Assembly (NCBI GenBank): GCA_004794785.1
Contig: SJOL01006641.1
Span: 41,832-105,831 of the forward strand
Reading direction: 5' to 3'
Origin: Opisthorchis felineus
Lineage: Eukaryota; Platyhelminthes; Trematoda; Opisthorchiida; Opisthorchiidae
Length of the DNA stretch: 64,000 nt
The translations under genes and the position numbers were made by a program. Below are positions 1-12,100 of this stretch, one piece after another (position 1 is the stretch's first letter; each line of letters starts with the position of its first letter). The notes beneath the pieces were generated by a model that saw nothing but the letters and a program-made list of their open reading frames with translations, had not been told where the DNA came from and ran no database searches.

Positions 1-185
1 TGTAGGCACCTCAGAACGCTTGACATAGGCCAGCACTAGGTCCCCTCCCTCACCCACTCTTTTTCTCTTCTTTCCACTCCAGGGCTTTAAATATAATTAG
101 ACAAACCTTATGGTTGTACGGCAGCGAAGCATCGGTGTCAACACTGATGTTGCTGTCTTTGATGATGATGATAATGAAATTTTGC
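1..185 (+). mobile_element. RTE-like LINE, 3' end only
   Basis: The stretch ggccagcactaggtcccctc, the adjacent pyrimidine-rich run and gggctttaaatataattag are nearly the same as 54922-54994, which directly follows a LINE reverse transcriptase. After it come a conserved ttgtacggcagcgaagcatcgg block and a gatgatgatgataatga tail (161-178). Short tandem-repeat tails of this kind are usual for RTE-clade LINEs. The coding part lies left of the window. Confidence 0.75.
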
Positions 186-1109
186 AGTCATCGTTTTGGT
201 TGTGACAGTATGTGTCGATCGATCATATGACAAACAATTCGTTCATTTTCCTAGACGGATTTCCTGTTAAACTGTTGTCTCGTTTGTATCGATTAATCAC
301 TGTTTAAAGAAAGTTTGCTCCATTCAGAACGCGGTTGATCGATCTCCATTTTGGAGAACAAAACCCACTCATCTACGTTGTATATTAGCGCTCAGTCTTC
401 ACACATCAGTTCCTACCTGCATGCTCAGCTGATTCTCAAGATAGCGACGTTAGTACCGACTTGCGAAGCGTTACATTCAACACTGCTTCAGTTTCACCTA
501 CCTTGTATGTACAACTCAAAAGTAGTCAGCTGAGCAAAGCATGGGAATGCATAACTACAATGACTGGAACCTGTGCGCAGCTGATTTATTGCACCTAGGT
601 TCATGAGGTCCTTTTGACGGGTTCAATACACCTACATGAGAATTTCATCCTTCATGTTCACGAGTTAAGTTTGTTCCTCCATGAATAGCGACTTATCCGA
701 CTGTTTCTAGTCAGCCGTCTATTCTTTTGGGGCATCAACAGATTTCAGTTGTTTCGATTTTCTTACTTCACGTGAGGTGACCTCTTGTAGAAGCAATGTT
801 GCAGGTTGTTGGTTATCAGTTTCACCTCACGAAGATACATGTATGCAAAATAGTGGTATGGTTTCAGTGAACTATGACTGTCGACTGACTGTTTATTGCC
901 AGGAATATTGGAATACTTCATCCAGAAACCCGTTCGTTGTAGAGAAAAGTTCATATTAGTCAATCTCACGGTTTATCCTAATTTCTGTTGCTGGGGTTTG
1001 TGTTCGGATCGGTCGGTTATGACCCATAAAGCACAGTCAAGGAATTGGGACTTGCTCGCCACGAAAATACAGGACGTATCGCGATTGGACGGTTTCTACA
1101 TTTTTAACC
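186..1109. other. No recognisable gene; presumed upstream intron of MAP4K
   Basis: Only short, low-quality open frames on both strands. No kinase exon motif, no repeat copy and no RNA gene was recognised. Confidence 0.5.
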
Positions 1110-3930
1110 CATTGAGCCATACTGGAGTGTACGCGTGTGACATGCTGGTGACCGTGCGTGTGACCATGCTGGTCAATGGGTAGACTGTGTCAGTTACTGG
1201 TACATTCTCTTAGCCTCTGGGCTGTAGGTTCGAACAGACACGGCGACCCGTTCCTTATCAATTTAGACCGCTCTGATAGTCTTACGCCAAACACCAGCGC
1301 CTTGCGGTTATGCGTTTAAGCCAAATGCTTTAGTTGAGGACCATAATTGTCACTTATCTAGGCTTGGGCGCCCTGGCAGTATCCGAGTACACGCATAACC
1401 ATGAACTGCACAATTACAAATGCCTGGTGCCACACTGACTGTCGCCTTATCTGTCGTATACAGCAGGGCGACACCAACCATTCTTAAGGACTGAGGGGTC
1501 TGTTCGCCGCCAATTACCGTTGGCTGCAATATCTAGGGTTAACTCGACCGCTACAACCGTAGACACCTCAAAATCATTCTGCGAACCCCGACGCTCATTT
1601 CACCAAACAGTGTTTAACATTCGCACTCTGAAACAAGCTGAAATACAGACTGCTCTTGGATTTGTGCTGGATTCGCTTCCCGTTGATGTGTGCTTTCTAT
1701 TTGGGGACTCAAGAACTAAGTATGGATGTTGAAGTGACCTCCCAATCGGTTTCTAGATGCTTCGTGTTGCGCACCTTTGGTGATCCAAAAGCTGTCGTGG
1801 TCGGTTCTGCTGGGATTGGCATCGTTCTAGATCACCGAGCTGAAGGGTCTTTGACCAGTTTTCTGTGGATAGTCCCCTCTGTGCGGTTCGTTTAGCAACG
1901 TCTGTGGGAATGTCCCGTAAACATGCGAATAATCACTGCTTGTTCATCGTATCTGCTCACGCCACAACATACTGTAGCTGTGATACTCTCAAAGACATTT
2001 ATTACGACGCTTTGCGCGTCTATTTGTGGTGGGCTGAGGTCAGATATTTTTGTGGTCACTGAGGGTATGAACGCGCAAGTAGGCTGACTTAGCGCTGCTG
2101 GGGATCAGTTGGCTGATCGTCTCGGACCAGAATTGAGGTGCAGACAAGGGTGAACGCCTGTTGCAGTTATGTGCTGACCACGGACTAATTCTTTGCAATA
2201 CTAACTTCCGAAACAACCAGAGGCGCTCGGCCGCGTGGTGCTCCCCGCATGCCAGTCGATCTCCAACATAGATTGTCCACCTCGCCCTTAGCCGTAGGTG
2301 GTATGAAGCAAATACAGACATTCGCTCATTCTGGAACACTCACGTGGATTTAGGTCACGTGTTTGTTTCTTTTTGTTTCCCTTTCGCTTTTCAGGCGCGC
2401 GCAAGATGCGCATACCTCGCCCAGCTATTGACTAATATAAAGCAAGTATCAAAACTACCTACTGAATTCCATTTCGGACAAGGCATCTCCTGATGTTGGT
2501 CGTTGCCGGAAAGTATTTTTCGCAACCTTACAAGATCCGTGGCGTTCTGGTTGTGGAACAGCGCAACCGACTAGATCTGTGCGCTTGATCTCGAGCAACA
2601 TACTTGTGGGAGCGTTAGTCTATGGGATCTCTCCAAAAGCTTTCCTACGAGCACTGATGTCCGACGAAGGTGTTCACTTTTTTCACTTTAGTTTAATTTC
2701 CTCATTGTTGTGGTAATGTGGGTTTCCAAAGATCGCAATGTTCTAGTCTCCAAACAAAAAGCTTGTCGACCTGGAATATGCGGATTACATCGTTCTCATT
2801 TTTGCAGCGGTGCAGGAAGCGCAAGCAACATTTGGAAAGCTAACTAATGTCATCCAGTCCTTCAACATGTTCTTAGCAGAGCGCAAATTCATGCTGTTGC
2901 ATGCTGTTGGACATGCCTCCATGAATCCATGGAGTGACACTGAAAGTTGTTCAACACCGTGCGTGTCTCGGACGTTTGGTTAGCTCTGACGATATTGTGA
3001 CAGACTAGGTCAATGCACTAATCTCAAGCGGCAGAATAGCTTTTGTGAATTTGCGCCACTTGTGGCATCGCTGGGTTTCGGAGGATGCGTGCGTCAGACT
3101 ACAGCGCGGACTGTATTGTTGTACGGTTGCGAAACTTGGGTGAAGGATACGAGATATTTCCAGGTCTTCGACGGCCGACTTCTCAGAACTATAACTGAAA
3201 TCGACTAGAGCCAGGGAATTCGGAATGAGGTGGTCAGGGAATCAGTCTTTGGTGAAGCAGAAAGCGCTTCTCTCAAAGAATGCATCCAGCACTGCAAGCT
3301 AAGGTGGCTGGGCCAGTCTGCCGAGAAGAACGTCGTTTTCCGTGCCTAAGTCGGAGTGCTGGATACCTATACGTGAACAAAATATGGCAAGTTGGGAATG
3401 AAAAAAAATGGACGAAAATTTTTGGCGCTTTTGGTGCTTTTTGCCTTCAAGAATGGGGTCCACGTGACCCTCCCTATGCTTGGCTGGAATGAATCGTCCA
3501 GCTGTAACAGCCTTTCGGCGCTTAGCTGCCATGCCACCCGAAGGGATCACAAGGGCTGGGATACTGCCAGGTTGCCCAAGCCTATAGAGGGGAAGTCGAG
3601 GGGCAGAGGTCAGGTTTAGAACCACGGACCTTCCGGTCAGTAAATTCGCTCTCTAACCACTGAGCCATCTCGTCCACTTGGCTGGAGCTACTTTACTATC
3701 GATATCATGGTGTTCATGCTGTCAGTTTTTATCCGCATTGTCTGACCGAGTGTCGGAGTTGTAAACACCTCGAATGTTTGTGATAGGCTGGCTCTATGTC
3801 CCCCTCCTTATCCCACCTTATTCCCGTTTCGAAGGCCTTGTGCAGATAAATTGACATGGTTATAGGGCCGAGAGACACCGGTGTTCTCATCTGGTGTTGC
3901 TGTCAATTATGATAGTGATGCGCATACGGA
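1110..3930 (+). mobile_element. RTE-like LINE, near full span but decayed
   Basis: The 5' leader (about 1110-1500) matches 45050-45440 in pieces such as gccttgcggtta, gccaaatgcttt.gttgaggacc and tctaggcttgggcgccctgg. The endonuclease part (about 1600-2060) has VFNIRTLKQAE, GIGIVLDHRAEGSLTSF and SAHA.T.CSCDTLKD in shifting frames. The reverse transcriptase has LVDLEYADYIVLIF (2764-2800), where the catalytic second Asp of YADD is Tyr. The C-terminal part reaches about 3340, followed by a 3' region shared with the reverse copy at 5265-5835. Many frameshifts and stops make it inactive. A SINE is nested at 3489-3676. Confidence 0.8.
3489..3676 (-). mobile_element. tRNA-derived SINE, nested in LINE
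   Basis: Read on the minus strand it starts with a tRNA-like head (gagatggctcagtggttag, then a B-box-like ggttctaaacc), followed by a body with cctctcgacttccc..tataggcttgggcaacctggcagta, ggtggcatggcagctaag and a cgaaaggctgttacagctgg end. It is flanked by a perfect 10-base target-site duplication, cttggctgga, at 3479-3488 and 3677-3686. Confidence 0.88.
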
Positions 3931-5264
3931 TTTTCGTCGGTGTTTCTGGAATGTTTGTAGTCCATGCAATTGCAGTAGGCCTCGCAATGTTCGTGCGAGG
4001 TTCATCCTGCCCCGAGTTACCCATCTTGCTCAAATGACACTGCATCTAGTTATCAGTGCGTCAGTGGCCTGTAGTCCTTCCCACTTATTACCCCATCGTT
4101 TTTACTGAACTGATAATTCGTCTAGCAAGCCAGCTTCGAATTCAGTTTTCTCTTTTTTAGTTGTGCCGTTGTGCAGAACATAAGCTTGATCGTTTTGTTT
4201 GACGTTTTCGGTTTTTTTGTGCGCATCTAGCCGCTCCACTGTGCGAAATACGTCCTCACGGCTTTGTATGGGAAGAGTGGTGGCGTTGGCAACTGGTGTA
4301 CTATTGTTGTTGGTTGTAACGCAGATTCTGATAATACCGATTCATAGTTAGTAGTAGTTACTCAGTACGTTATGCGCCAGGCCTCGTTCGACAGAGCTCT
4401 TTAGAGCTCAAGGAGACGTGAGACCGTCGGTTCCGATACACTCGTTTCGCCAGGTTTTCTGATAGACAGCCGTGAGACTTACAGGCCAATCATGCTAGTG
4501 ACAGTCATCGATTCAGTAAAGCCTCAGGGATCACCACCAACCTGAATTATGACCACACCTGTACCAGTGGCCACGCATAAAGGCTCAAACCTGTTACTTT
4601 AGGTAGATATGTTTATACATGAGTCTGTTCCGTTTGTGACGAGCAGTAGAGATGTTGAGAGCAGGAACTTGAAAGCGACGAATGTCCTGGCGTTAAATGA
4701 CCTAATACTACTGATGACGTCGCTTTAGCATTTTTACTAAATGGTCACTATGAGCCAACGCATCGCACGCGAGTCAGTCTGCCCACTGTAGTGCTCAGAT
4801 ATGCACGAGAACTATTCAGTCTTGCATACCAGTCTTACGGCCATGTGCGTGCCAAATTATTTGGCTTCGTATAGACTATATGCGATGGTGAGTGCATGTA
4901 TTCTTGAATGCAGGCCAACATTGTAGTTAATCTTACATGTTTGATTCAAAGTCCTTCGTTTAATAATCCCTATACTAGCCACAGCACTCTTGACTCATGT
5001 AGAAGGACGTTGTGTGACCATGCGTAATCGTGTCCACTTGTCATCCAGTCTGTTCATAATCCTGATAATTTTAATTTTAATGTTCGCAGTTACCCGACTG
5101 TCTCACATGCGTTGTCTGGTCATCCGTTTATAAGCATCTAAAACTCCTGGGTGGCTGCATAAAGTACCGTGGTGGTTCCCGTCGTTGCAGCTTGAGCTCA
5201 AAACCATGTGGGGCGTATTTACTAACGTATCATTTCAATGTGATATGGATACTGCAGCGTTGAC
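3931..5264. other. No gene recognised; intron or upstream sequence
   Basis: Contains short open frames and a few weak AT-rich runs such as taattttaattttaatg near 5065-5081. I looked here for the MAP4K exon that should precede 6041 and did not find it. Confidence 0.45.
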
Positions 5265-5835
5265 GTCATCATCACCAGTGACACCAACACCAGATGAGGA
5301 CACTGGTGCTTCACTGCCGTACAACGTTAGCTATTTATTTCAATAAAGCCTTTGGAAGAAGGAAGAAGTAGGACAGGGAAGCGGACCTGGGGATAGCCCA
5401 GAACAGACATCCGAGGTATCCAAATCTCCAACACTCCGTCGGATAATCTGGACAAAAGCTGACAGCATGAACGCCATGAAGTCGGTTAGCAACCATATCG
5501 TCCATTGTCCCGAGCCAAGCACAGGGAGGCGAATAGCATCATTGCCGCTCAAAATTTTCGTAAACTCTCATTCCCTCGTCATATTTTATTCACCTGTAGG
5601 TATCCACCACTCCGACTTAGGTACGGGAAACGACGCTCTTCTCGGCACGCGATATTTCGGTTTGTGTAACCCATGACCCAGCCACAGCTTGCAGTGCTGG
5701 ATGCATTCTCTTAGCCAAGTACCTTTTGCTTACTAAGGACCCATTTCCTGACCACCTAATTCCGAATTCGCTGGTTCCAACCGGTTCCGCAGCGTTGACT
5801 CTGACGCATAGATCCACTTCCGTTAAAGCTATCAA
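5265..5835 (-). mobile_element. RTE-like LINE, 3' part, reverse orientation
   Basis: Read on the minus strand, 5835-5590 carries the C-terminal coding end, with segments also in the LINE at 3210-3375 (aatgcatccagcactgcaagct and cctaagtcggagtg). Then come a 3' region sharing catggcgttcatgctgtcagc with 3707-3727, and the block gttgtacggcagtgaagcacc with a ggtgatgatgacg tail near 5265-5320. The endonuclease and most of the reverse transcriptase are missing, as is typical of 5'-truncated LINE insertions. Confidence 0.75.
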
Positions 5836-6040
5836 GTATTTTATTTATGGTCTATATCATCACATTTCTCTACTCACGTGACTACTACTTGATTGCGGGA
5901 CGCTTCGTATTTTGGTTCTATAATCAGTTTCAGTGCGTTTGGACTTGTTACCGTTGCAAGTGTGATTCATACTCTATCTGATCTCTTGAGACTTGTTGAT
6001 TACTCTAATTCGCTTACGCATATCTCCTTGGTTATTTCAG

Positions 6041-6103
6041 AGCACTTCGAATTTTGGGTATGCGCAGTTACAAACCACCTACGCTTCGTAATAAAGCTGC
6101 GTG
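6041..6103 (+). CDS. MAP4K3/5: MAP4K exon 1 in window: kinase C-lobe, subdomain X-XI
   Basis: The exon follows the acceptor tccttggttatttcag and ends at the donor gtaagt. After one base completing an Arg codon it reads [20 protein letters not shown], and its last two bases (TG) join the first base of the exon at 14622 to make Trp. This matches the family segment RALFLM...QPPKLKDK..KW, just before the last C-lobe helices. The LFLM stretch of vertebrate proteins is LRIL here. The preceding exon, which should carry the conserved PPMFDLHPM segment, was not found between 1 and 6040. Confidence 0.82.
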
Positions 6104-9100
6104 GTAAGTGGTGAGGTAATTTATTCGCAACCACATGCTCTGTGATGGCGTGCAATAATAGACGACCGCTGAATGCCCACTGTCACTGACAGTAGTTTTT
6201 GGGGTTTTAGTTTGTGTGCCCTTATTTGCATGCACTAATCCCATGTGTGTTGTTGTAACACAAGAACCGAGAGCAACTGCTTTAAATGGGTTCTCGGCAG
6301 GCCAATGAGATTATAAACTAAAAGTTAAAACCTCTAATCTGACACCTTAATTTTCATCTTTTGTTTTACGCCTATTTTAGTCCACTGTGACGTCGTCGAA
6401 AGCATTTGCCTGCCACCCGTGTTCTATTCACGTACGCGTTTTTAGCCAAAGCGCCAGGATGTCTTCCAGACGGACGTTGGTTTTTGTCTCCCATGTTTAG
6501 CCCCAAATTTTGTGCAAAATCCACAACCACTACATATGTCCTCTGTGTCCAGTGCGATATCCTGGCGCACGTGTCTAACGTATCGATGCTCGGCGGGCCA
6601 CCCAGTTTGGGTTATCGAAACTGTGCTTGCATCACAAATGCGGTTTTCGAAACCTTCTGATACGAAGGGCACAATGTTAACACACGGCTTGGCTTAGCTG
6701 CTGCTCCTGCGGTTCATCCGTTTATTCACGTTCTCCGCCAATCTTTTGTCATCCACACCTGCGGGTTTGCCCACACAATCACCGGATTAAAGCTCCATTG
6801 CCTAAATGATGGTCACGGGCCTCCAGATATCGAAGTGTGCTTTTTTTCATTTTCAACCAGAATCCTTTATATGGACCAACAGGAATCTTACTGTGTCGAT
6901 AGGGATAACCCAGTGTCAAATTAACATGTCCTTAGAGGCTTACGGCTCTTCGGGTCTTTTGCCAGCGTGGGAACTCCTTGGGACTCCGTAACTTGACGTC
7001 AGATCCACTTTAGATTTCTATCGAGAAAATTTAGGATAGCAGTCCAGTCATTCAAAGAATTTTTTAGATACATCCTATGAAAAATGCCGAACACTAGGAA
7101 CATGTAAACGGCGCTCCTCAAGACTGCGTGTTTCTCTGGACGTACCAATTGCCGATTTAACGATGCGCTAGGACTGGGTTACATTTGCATAGACCCGGTG
7201 GCAAAATTAAATGACCATCATCTTTCCAAAAAACAACCTATCTAATTTTAGTATCAAAACATTGAGGCTGTTCAGGTAACTGGTATTGTGTTCGACGGGG
7301 GATGGAGTGCGGCGACAATCAGAATAAGGACGGAAAAGACTGAGGGCTCAGAGGTTAGGCTTTATTCATCCAAAACTTTGACACTACGAGCTGAAACGAG
7401 AAAGAGTGGTTTAGCAATCAAAGGTGAAGGCTTTTGGAAAGCAGCAAATATGCAACAACTGGATAACACGAAAATGGCAAACCTTGCTGGTTTTCCCTGA
7501 AGTCATATAACCGGGAAAAATACCGCAAAAAACTGGTGACCCCATTGATCTTTGACCTCGGTAGGTTCTCTGTCAGCAGAACAGCTGTTTTTCGTGTAGT
7601 GTTCGTACCTATTCATCTGGAGATCGACTAAAAACGAAAAAATGCTAAATTCTTTTCTCTGCAACTTCATATCGAGCCGAGGTATCGCGTACTCACTACC
7701 CAGAAGCTTCATGAAAGATATCTTGTTTTTCTAGAGAGTGCACTCGTTGAATCTGAGGAAATGGGACCCAACCAGAACCTTGGACAATCCCTTGGGTATC
7801 ACTCTGGCAGATTTCCTAGGTGCGAATTTACCGACCGGAAGTTCTGTGGTTCGAACCCAACCTCAACATTCCTACTGCTCCTGTCTAGCTTGGGTAAACT
7901 GGCAGTATTCAAGCCCCAGTGCTTCCCTTGGGTGGCATGGCAGGCAGGTACCGAAATGGTGTTACAACCGGGTGGTTATTTCATTATTATTATGATTACC
8001 CTTCATCAACGTTATATGGACCATATCTGATCACCACCGGCTACGATCAATATAACCATCTGTTTAACCGCATCATTTCAGCTGCAGTCGAGAATTGATG
8101 AGTGGTAGGGTGAATTCTCGGTGGTTCAATGGAAAGATATTGTATGTCATCCTTCCCATAGGTCATGTTAGTCTGTACATTCAAACCTGTTGATAAAACA
8201 TGGACTGAGGATTAACGTTAGCGTTCCCTTTTTTGGTGCTCCGCTCACAAGGCGGCTGGATAACGTGCTTAAGAGGGCAGTGCACAAACGGGATGTACGA
8301 ATTTCTTACCGGCAGTGTACGAACGGGGCTTAGTGCGAACATTACTGAATGGAACCTGAACGAGTTCTGTACTGAAGGCTACACAAAGTGGAGGGAACTT
8401 ATTTACTGGTGCCTTCATAACGATTGGGCATTTAGAAAATTTTACCTGAACACAGACTTGAAAAGTTGCTTGTCCCCATGCTGCCCAAAGTTCATAAAGC
8501 TCTCACTCAGGGGATATCTTATAGCCATTGTTATACACCAAAGATTACAGTGCTCCCGAAATCGCACGTATCCAGCCCTAAGGCCTCGTACGTCCTCTGC
8601 CACGGTGAGAATTTCTTTTCGGTGAACAACACACGGTTCAATGGAGTATTCTACCCCAAACGTACGTCGGTCCACCTGAAGCTGCTGCGACACTCACATT
8701 GGTGGAAGGAAACGGTGTTTGGGCCAATACGGGTGAATATTTCCCAAGGTGTGACGCGTTTTTGTGTTATAAAGATCTTGGTGTTGCTCACAAACACATT
8801 GTTAAGCTGGGCGTCAATCCTTGTACAGAAGTACCTGATAGTCTCCGGTTCGTAGAAAGCTGTGTGTAAACAGTTGCATCGATTTGGCTTTTTTTTTACT
8901 TCAGTTTGGTTAGGCGCTTGGGTACTGTGGGTAATGTGCATGTTTGCAATTAGGAGTGAGTGGTATTTTTTGGTAAGCAGGGTATGCACCAAACGATGAG
9001 ACAGTTGCTCCATCCTGAAGAGAATTCGAAGTGAACTTTTATTCAGCAGCACTTTTCCGTCTGAGAAAGTTAACCAGTTGGTCGAGACGAGACAGGTCGT

Positions 9101-12100
9101 AATCGGCTTATGCATTGATTAATTTATGAAGCTCAGCACGAGGATAACGCTAGAAGTACAATCACTCTGTAATTGCATAGATGTGATTCGGAAGTTTTGA
9201 TTGGTATGAGGATTTCCCTAGCAGTGCGAATTATAACAGATGGAATCTGCACCTCTTATACATTTTCGTTTCTAAGCTACTGTCCGGCCAGCCCTGTGTT
9301 TTCTTCGCTTTGAAACTGGTGCTTACACCTACCTCACGCTATTACCCGAATCTTCCACCAATGAAACACGATGACAGAAAGAATTCATTTAACCGCAGTT
9401 TTGTCTAATAAACACTACTTTCAAACAGTTTGAATTAGCCATATAGCACTTTCAAGGATGGTCGAGGAATCCATTGCAAATTTTTAGATCTAGTTCCAGA
9501 GGTGGACAGTGCGACCGTCAAACCTCATAGATTTTTGTAGGACTTACATTCTCGAACCACAGACGTTTCGGTCAGTAAATTCGCGTCTTAACCACTGAGT
9601 TACCTGTGGAGGCATAAGTGACGAGATAGCAACATCACTTTCGCTTTCGTCACTGCTTGCATAAATCCTGCGCCTGCAGGTTCAGCACATGGTAACTATA
9701 CTGGAAAAGGGTGCATAGAACGTTCAACAGAGGGAGGGGCAGTCTGAGCTTATTTCTGAGGCGGACAAGTGTTCTGGTCATTGGCAGTCAGTTTCCCAAC
9801 ACATTTAGACCCACGTGCTAGCACAGGCAAGAAGAACCACTTTGGCTGAATACCTTTAAGATCAAATAGTCAGCTGATATGTCCTTCACTAGGGAAACCT
9901 GGTGTACGGTAGACGCAGGGCTTGTGATGTCTGGCAATCGTCATATTATTGCATGCTCGCTTTCTTACCATACTTAGAGTATACCAGCTAACGTAGGATA
10001 ATTATTGTGTTTGAAAATATGAAAGCGGAGTGATGGAGACTTGTGTAAGCAAAACAGAATCCATCAACATTCCATCATCACAAGGTCGTGATTAGTTAGG
10101 CACAATTAAACAGCTGATAGTCGTGTTCCTTTTTCTTGTGGTTGTCCCTGATAATTGTGCTAAATGTGAGTTGGATCAGGTTACAGCAGCTTTCAACACG
10201 TAGGTTTATCGGCGGCACCCTTTCAATTAACTGCTACCACGCACCTTCGAAACGTTTATGTCACTCAGGCACAGACGATGAAAGTCGAACAGTCATGTAT
10301 ACATGTGACTTGTAAACCTCTGCACCACCTCTAGATGTGACAAGTACTGGAACCAGTTTTTTAAAAAGGGATTTTTCGTAAAATTCAAGGTTTCCACCCT
10401 CATATTCTTCATCCTAAAAGGTAATCTTATCTCTTAGGTGTGTTACTTTACCGGGAGTGGGTGTGTTTTGTTCCCTCATTTTCCCTCTACTGAGATATAA
10501 GTACGACGGGACTGTGCACTCCTGTTAAACGCAGTTGATATACATTCCTCAGCATGCACTTAAGTCTTACGACGTTTGTGCACATTCTTTGCTTCTGGGA
10601 TGATGATACAGTTTCTGCATCAATTTGCATCTTATCATTTCTGATAAACACTATTTGGTCCCCACCACACGAGATATTTGACACAGAGTCGCGCTTTGGG
10701 TCTGTCTCACGCTGTCAGTTTGGTATAGTGAATGCATTACTCCAAAATTTGACCATATCACATGTGTGGTCCACCTTTAATCTTGGCTTAAGTTTCGTAG
10801 CATTTAAATGTAAATGCTGGTTTAAAACCAGATGACCCACCTCATTCACGGGAAAAGGGTTAAACCTGGGCAACCCGAAGAAAGACTAGTCTCATGGTTG
10901 TCTTGAGTGTGTGGGTAGGGAGAGAGTAGGGGTGTTCGGAGGGCCATTGTGCTTTGTGGAAAGGGGCTACTCAAACAGCCTAGCCAGTGCTCTGCTGGAG
11001 AGATGAAGATAATGCACACAGGACCGAGACACGCAAAGTATTGGCCAACGTACGTGGCGTTGAAGATGACTTTCCATTACGGGTGGAGAGTTTTCGTTTT
11101 TGATTGGCCCGCTGGCAGAAATGAGTCCTTGTCTAACGAACAACGACAGCAACCGTATTACGTTTTCTAATCTGCGTCACTTGGGGCCTAAGAGTCGAAT
11201 GTACCAGGCCACATTAAGGGTTTTTTGTCGTGTGGTTGCAAGAGGCGGTCTCTGCGGGGAGACACGATCTGAAAGGCTTTCAGTTTTTTCTACCAGAAGT
11301 GTTATTGGTGTCCGATGGCGTCGACGAATTCGGGTCTTCGGTTGTAGAGTCGCGAAAACCATCCATCACCATCAACTGCGGTTGCTCGGTCCTGTGTTGC
11401 GTATGCCAAATCACCGTCTGTCAAGACGAGTGTTGTTCTCCGTGAACCCTTCGGCGTGGCGCAAACTGCGTGGTGGATAGCGTATCACTTGGCAGAAGGT
11501 TATGAAAAATCCTAAGATTTAGGATATTGTTGGTGCAGTCCACCTTACAGGGTGAGTTCCCCAAGACCCTCTCTGTACTTGCCTGGCAATTGTTATTGAT
11601 CGGTGGCAGTCGCGTTCTTGGTTTCAGTTTATTCCCAGCTTGTCTGATTGAACGTTTGGAAGTATGGATACCTCTATGGCTGCGTTAGGCTGATATCAGA
11701 TCCTCTCCCTATCCAGTGTCTTTTCACTTTAGGGTTTCACATAACTAAAAAAACTTGTGGTTTTACGACAGTAAGTCATTAGTCTCAACTTGATTTTGTT
11801 GTCTTAAATGATGGTGTTGACGGTCATCCTTCTGTGTGACTAGAAACCCTATTTGACACGGCACGTAGCCAATCCCAATGGGGAGCAAGCTATCACGTCC
11901 TATGGGGGTGCGTAGGCAGATTTTGTTATAGCGCGCTGCACCTTTGCTGAGTTAGGTTCAGCTGTTAAGCGCCAGTATTTATTGTGGACATATTCCTGTC
12001 GATGGGGATGATGGTCATGGTAATGAGGGTTGCAAAAGCATACTGCTCCAATCGTGCCAATAGCCGCTTGCTGCGGCGTGATGTTCATGTGTTTTTTCAT

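Noticed and set aside
6442..6672. Minus-strand frame with several Cys and His, resembling a zinc finger
   Set aside because: The Cys/His spacing does not fit a known finger, and there is no support from splice sites or neighbours.
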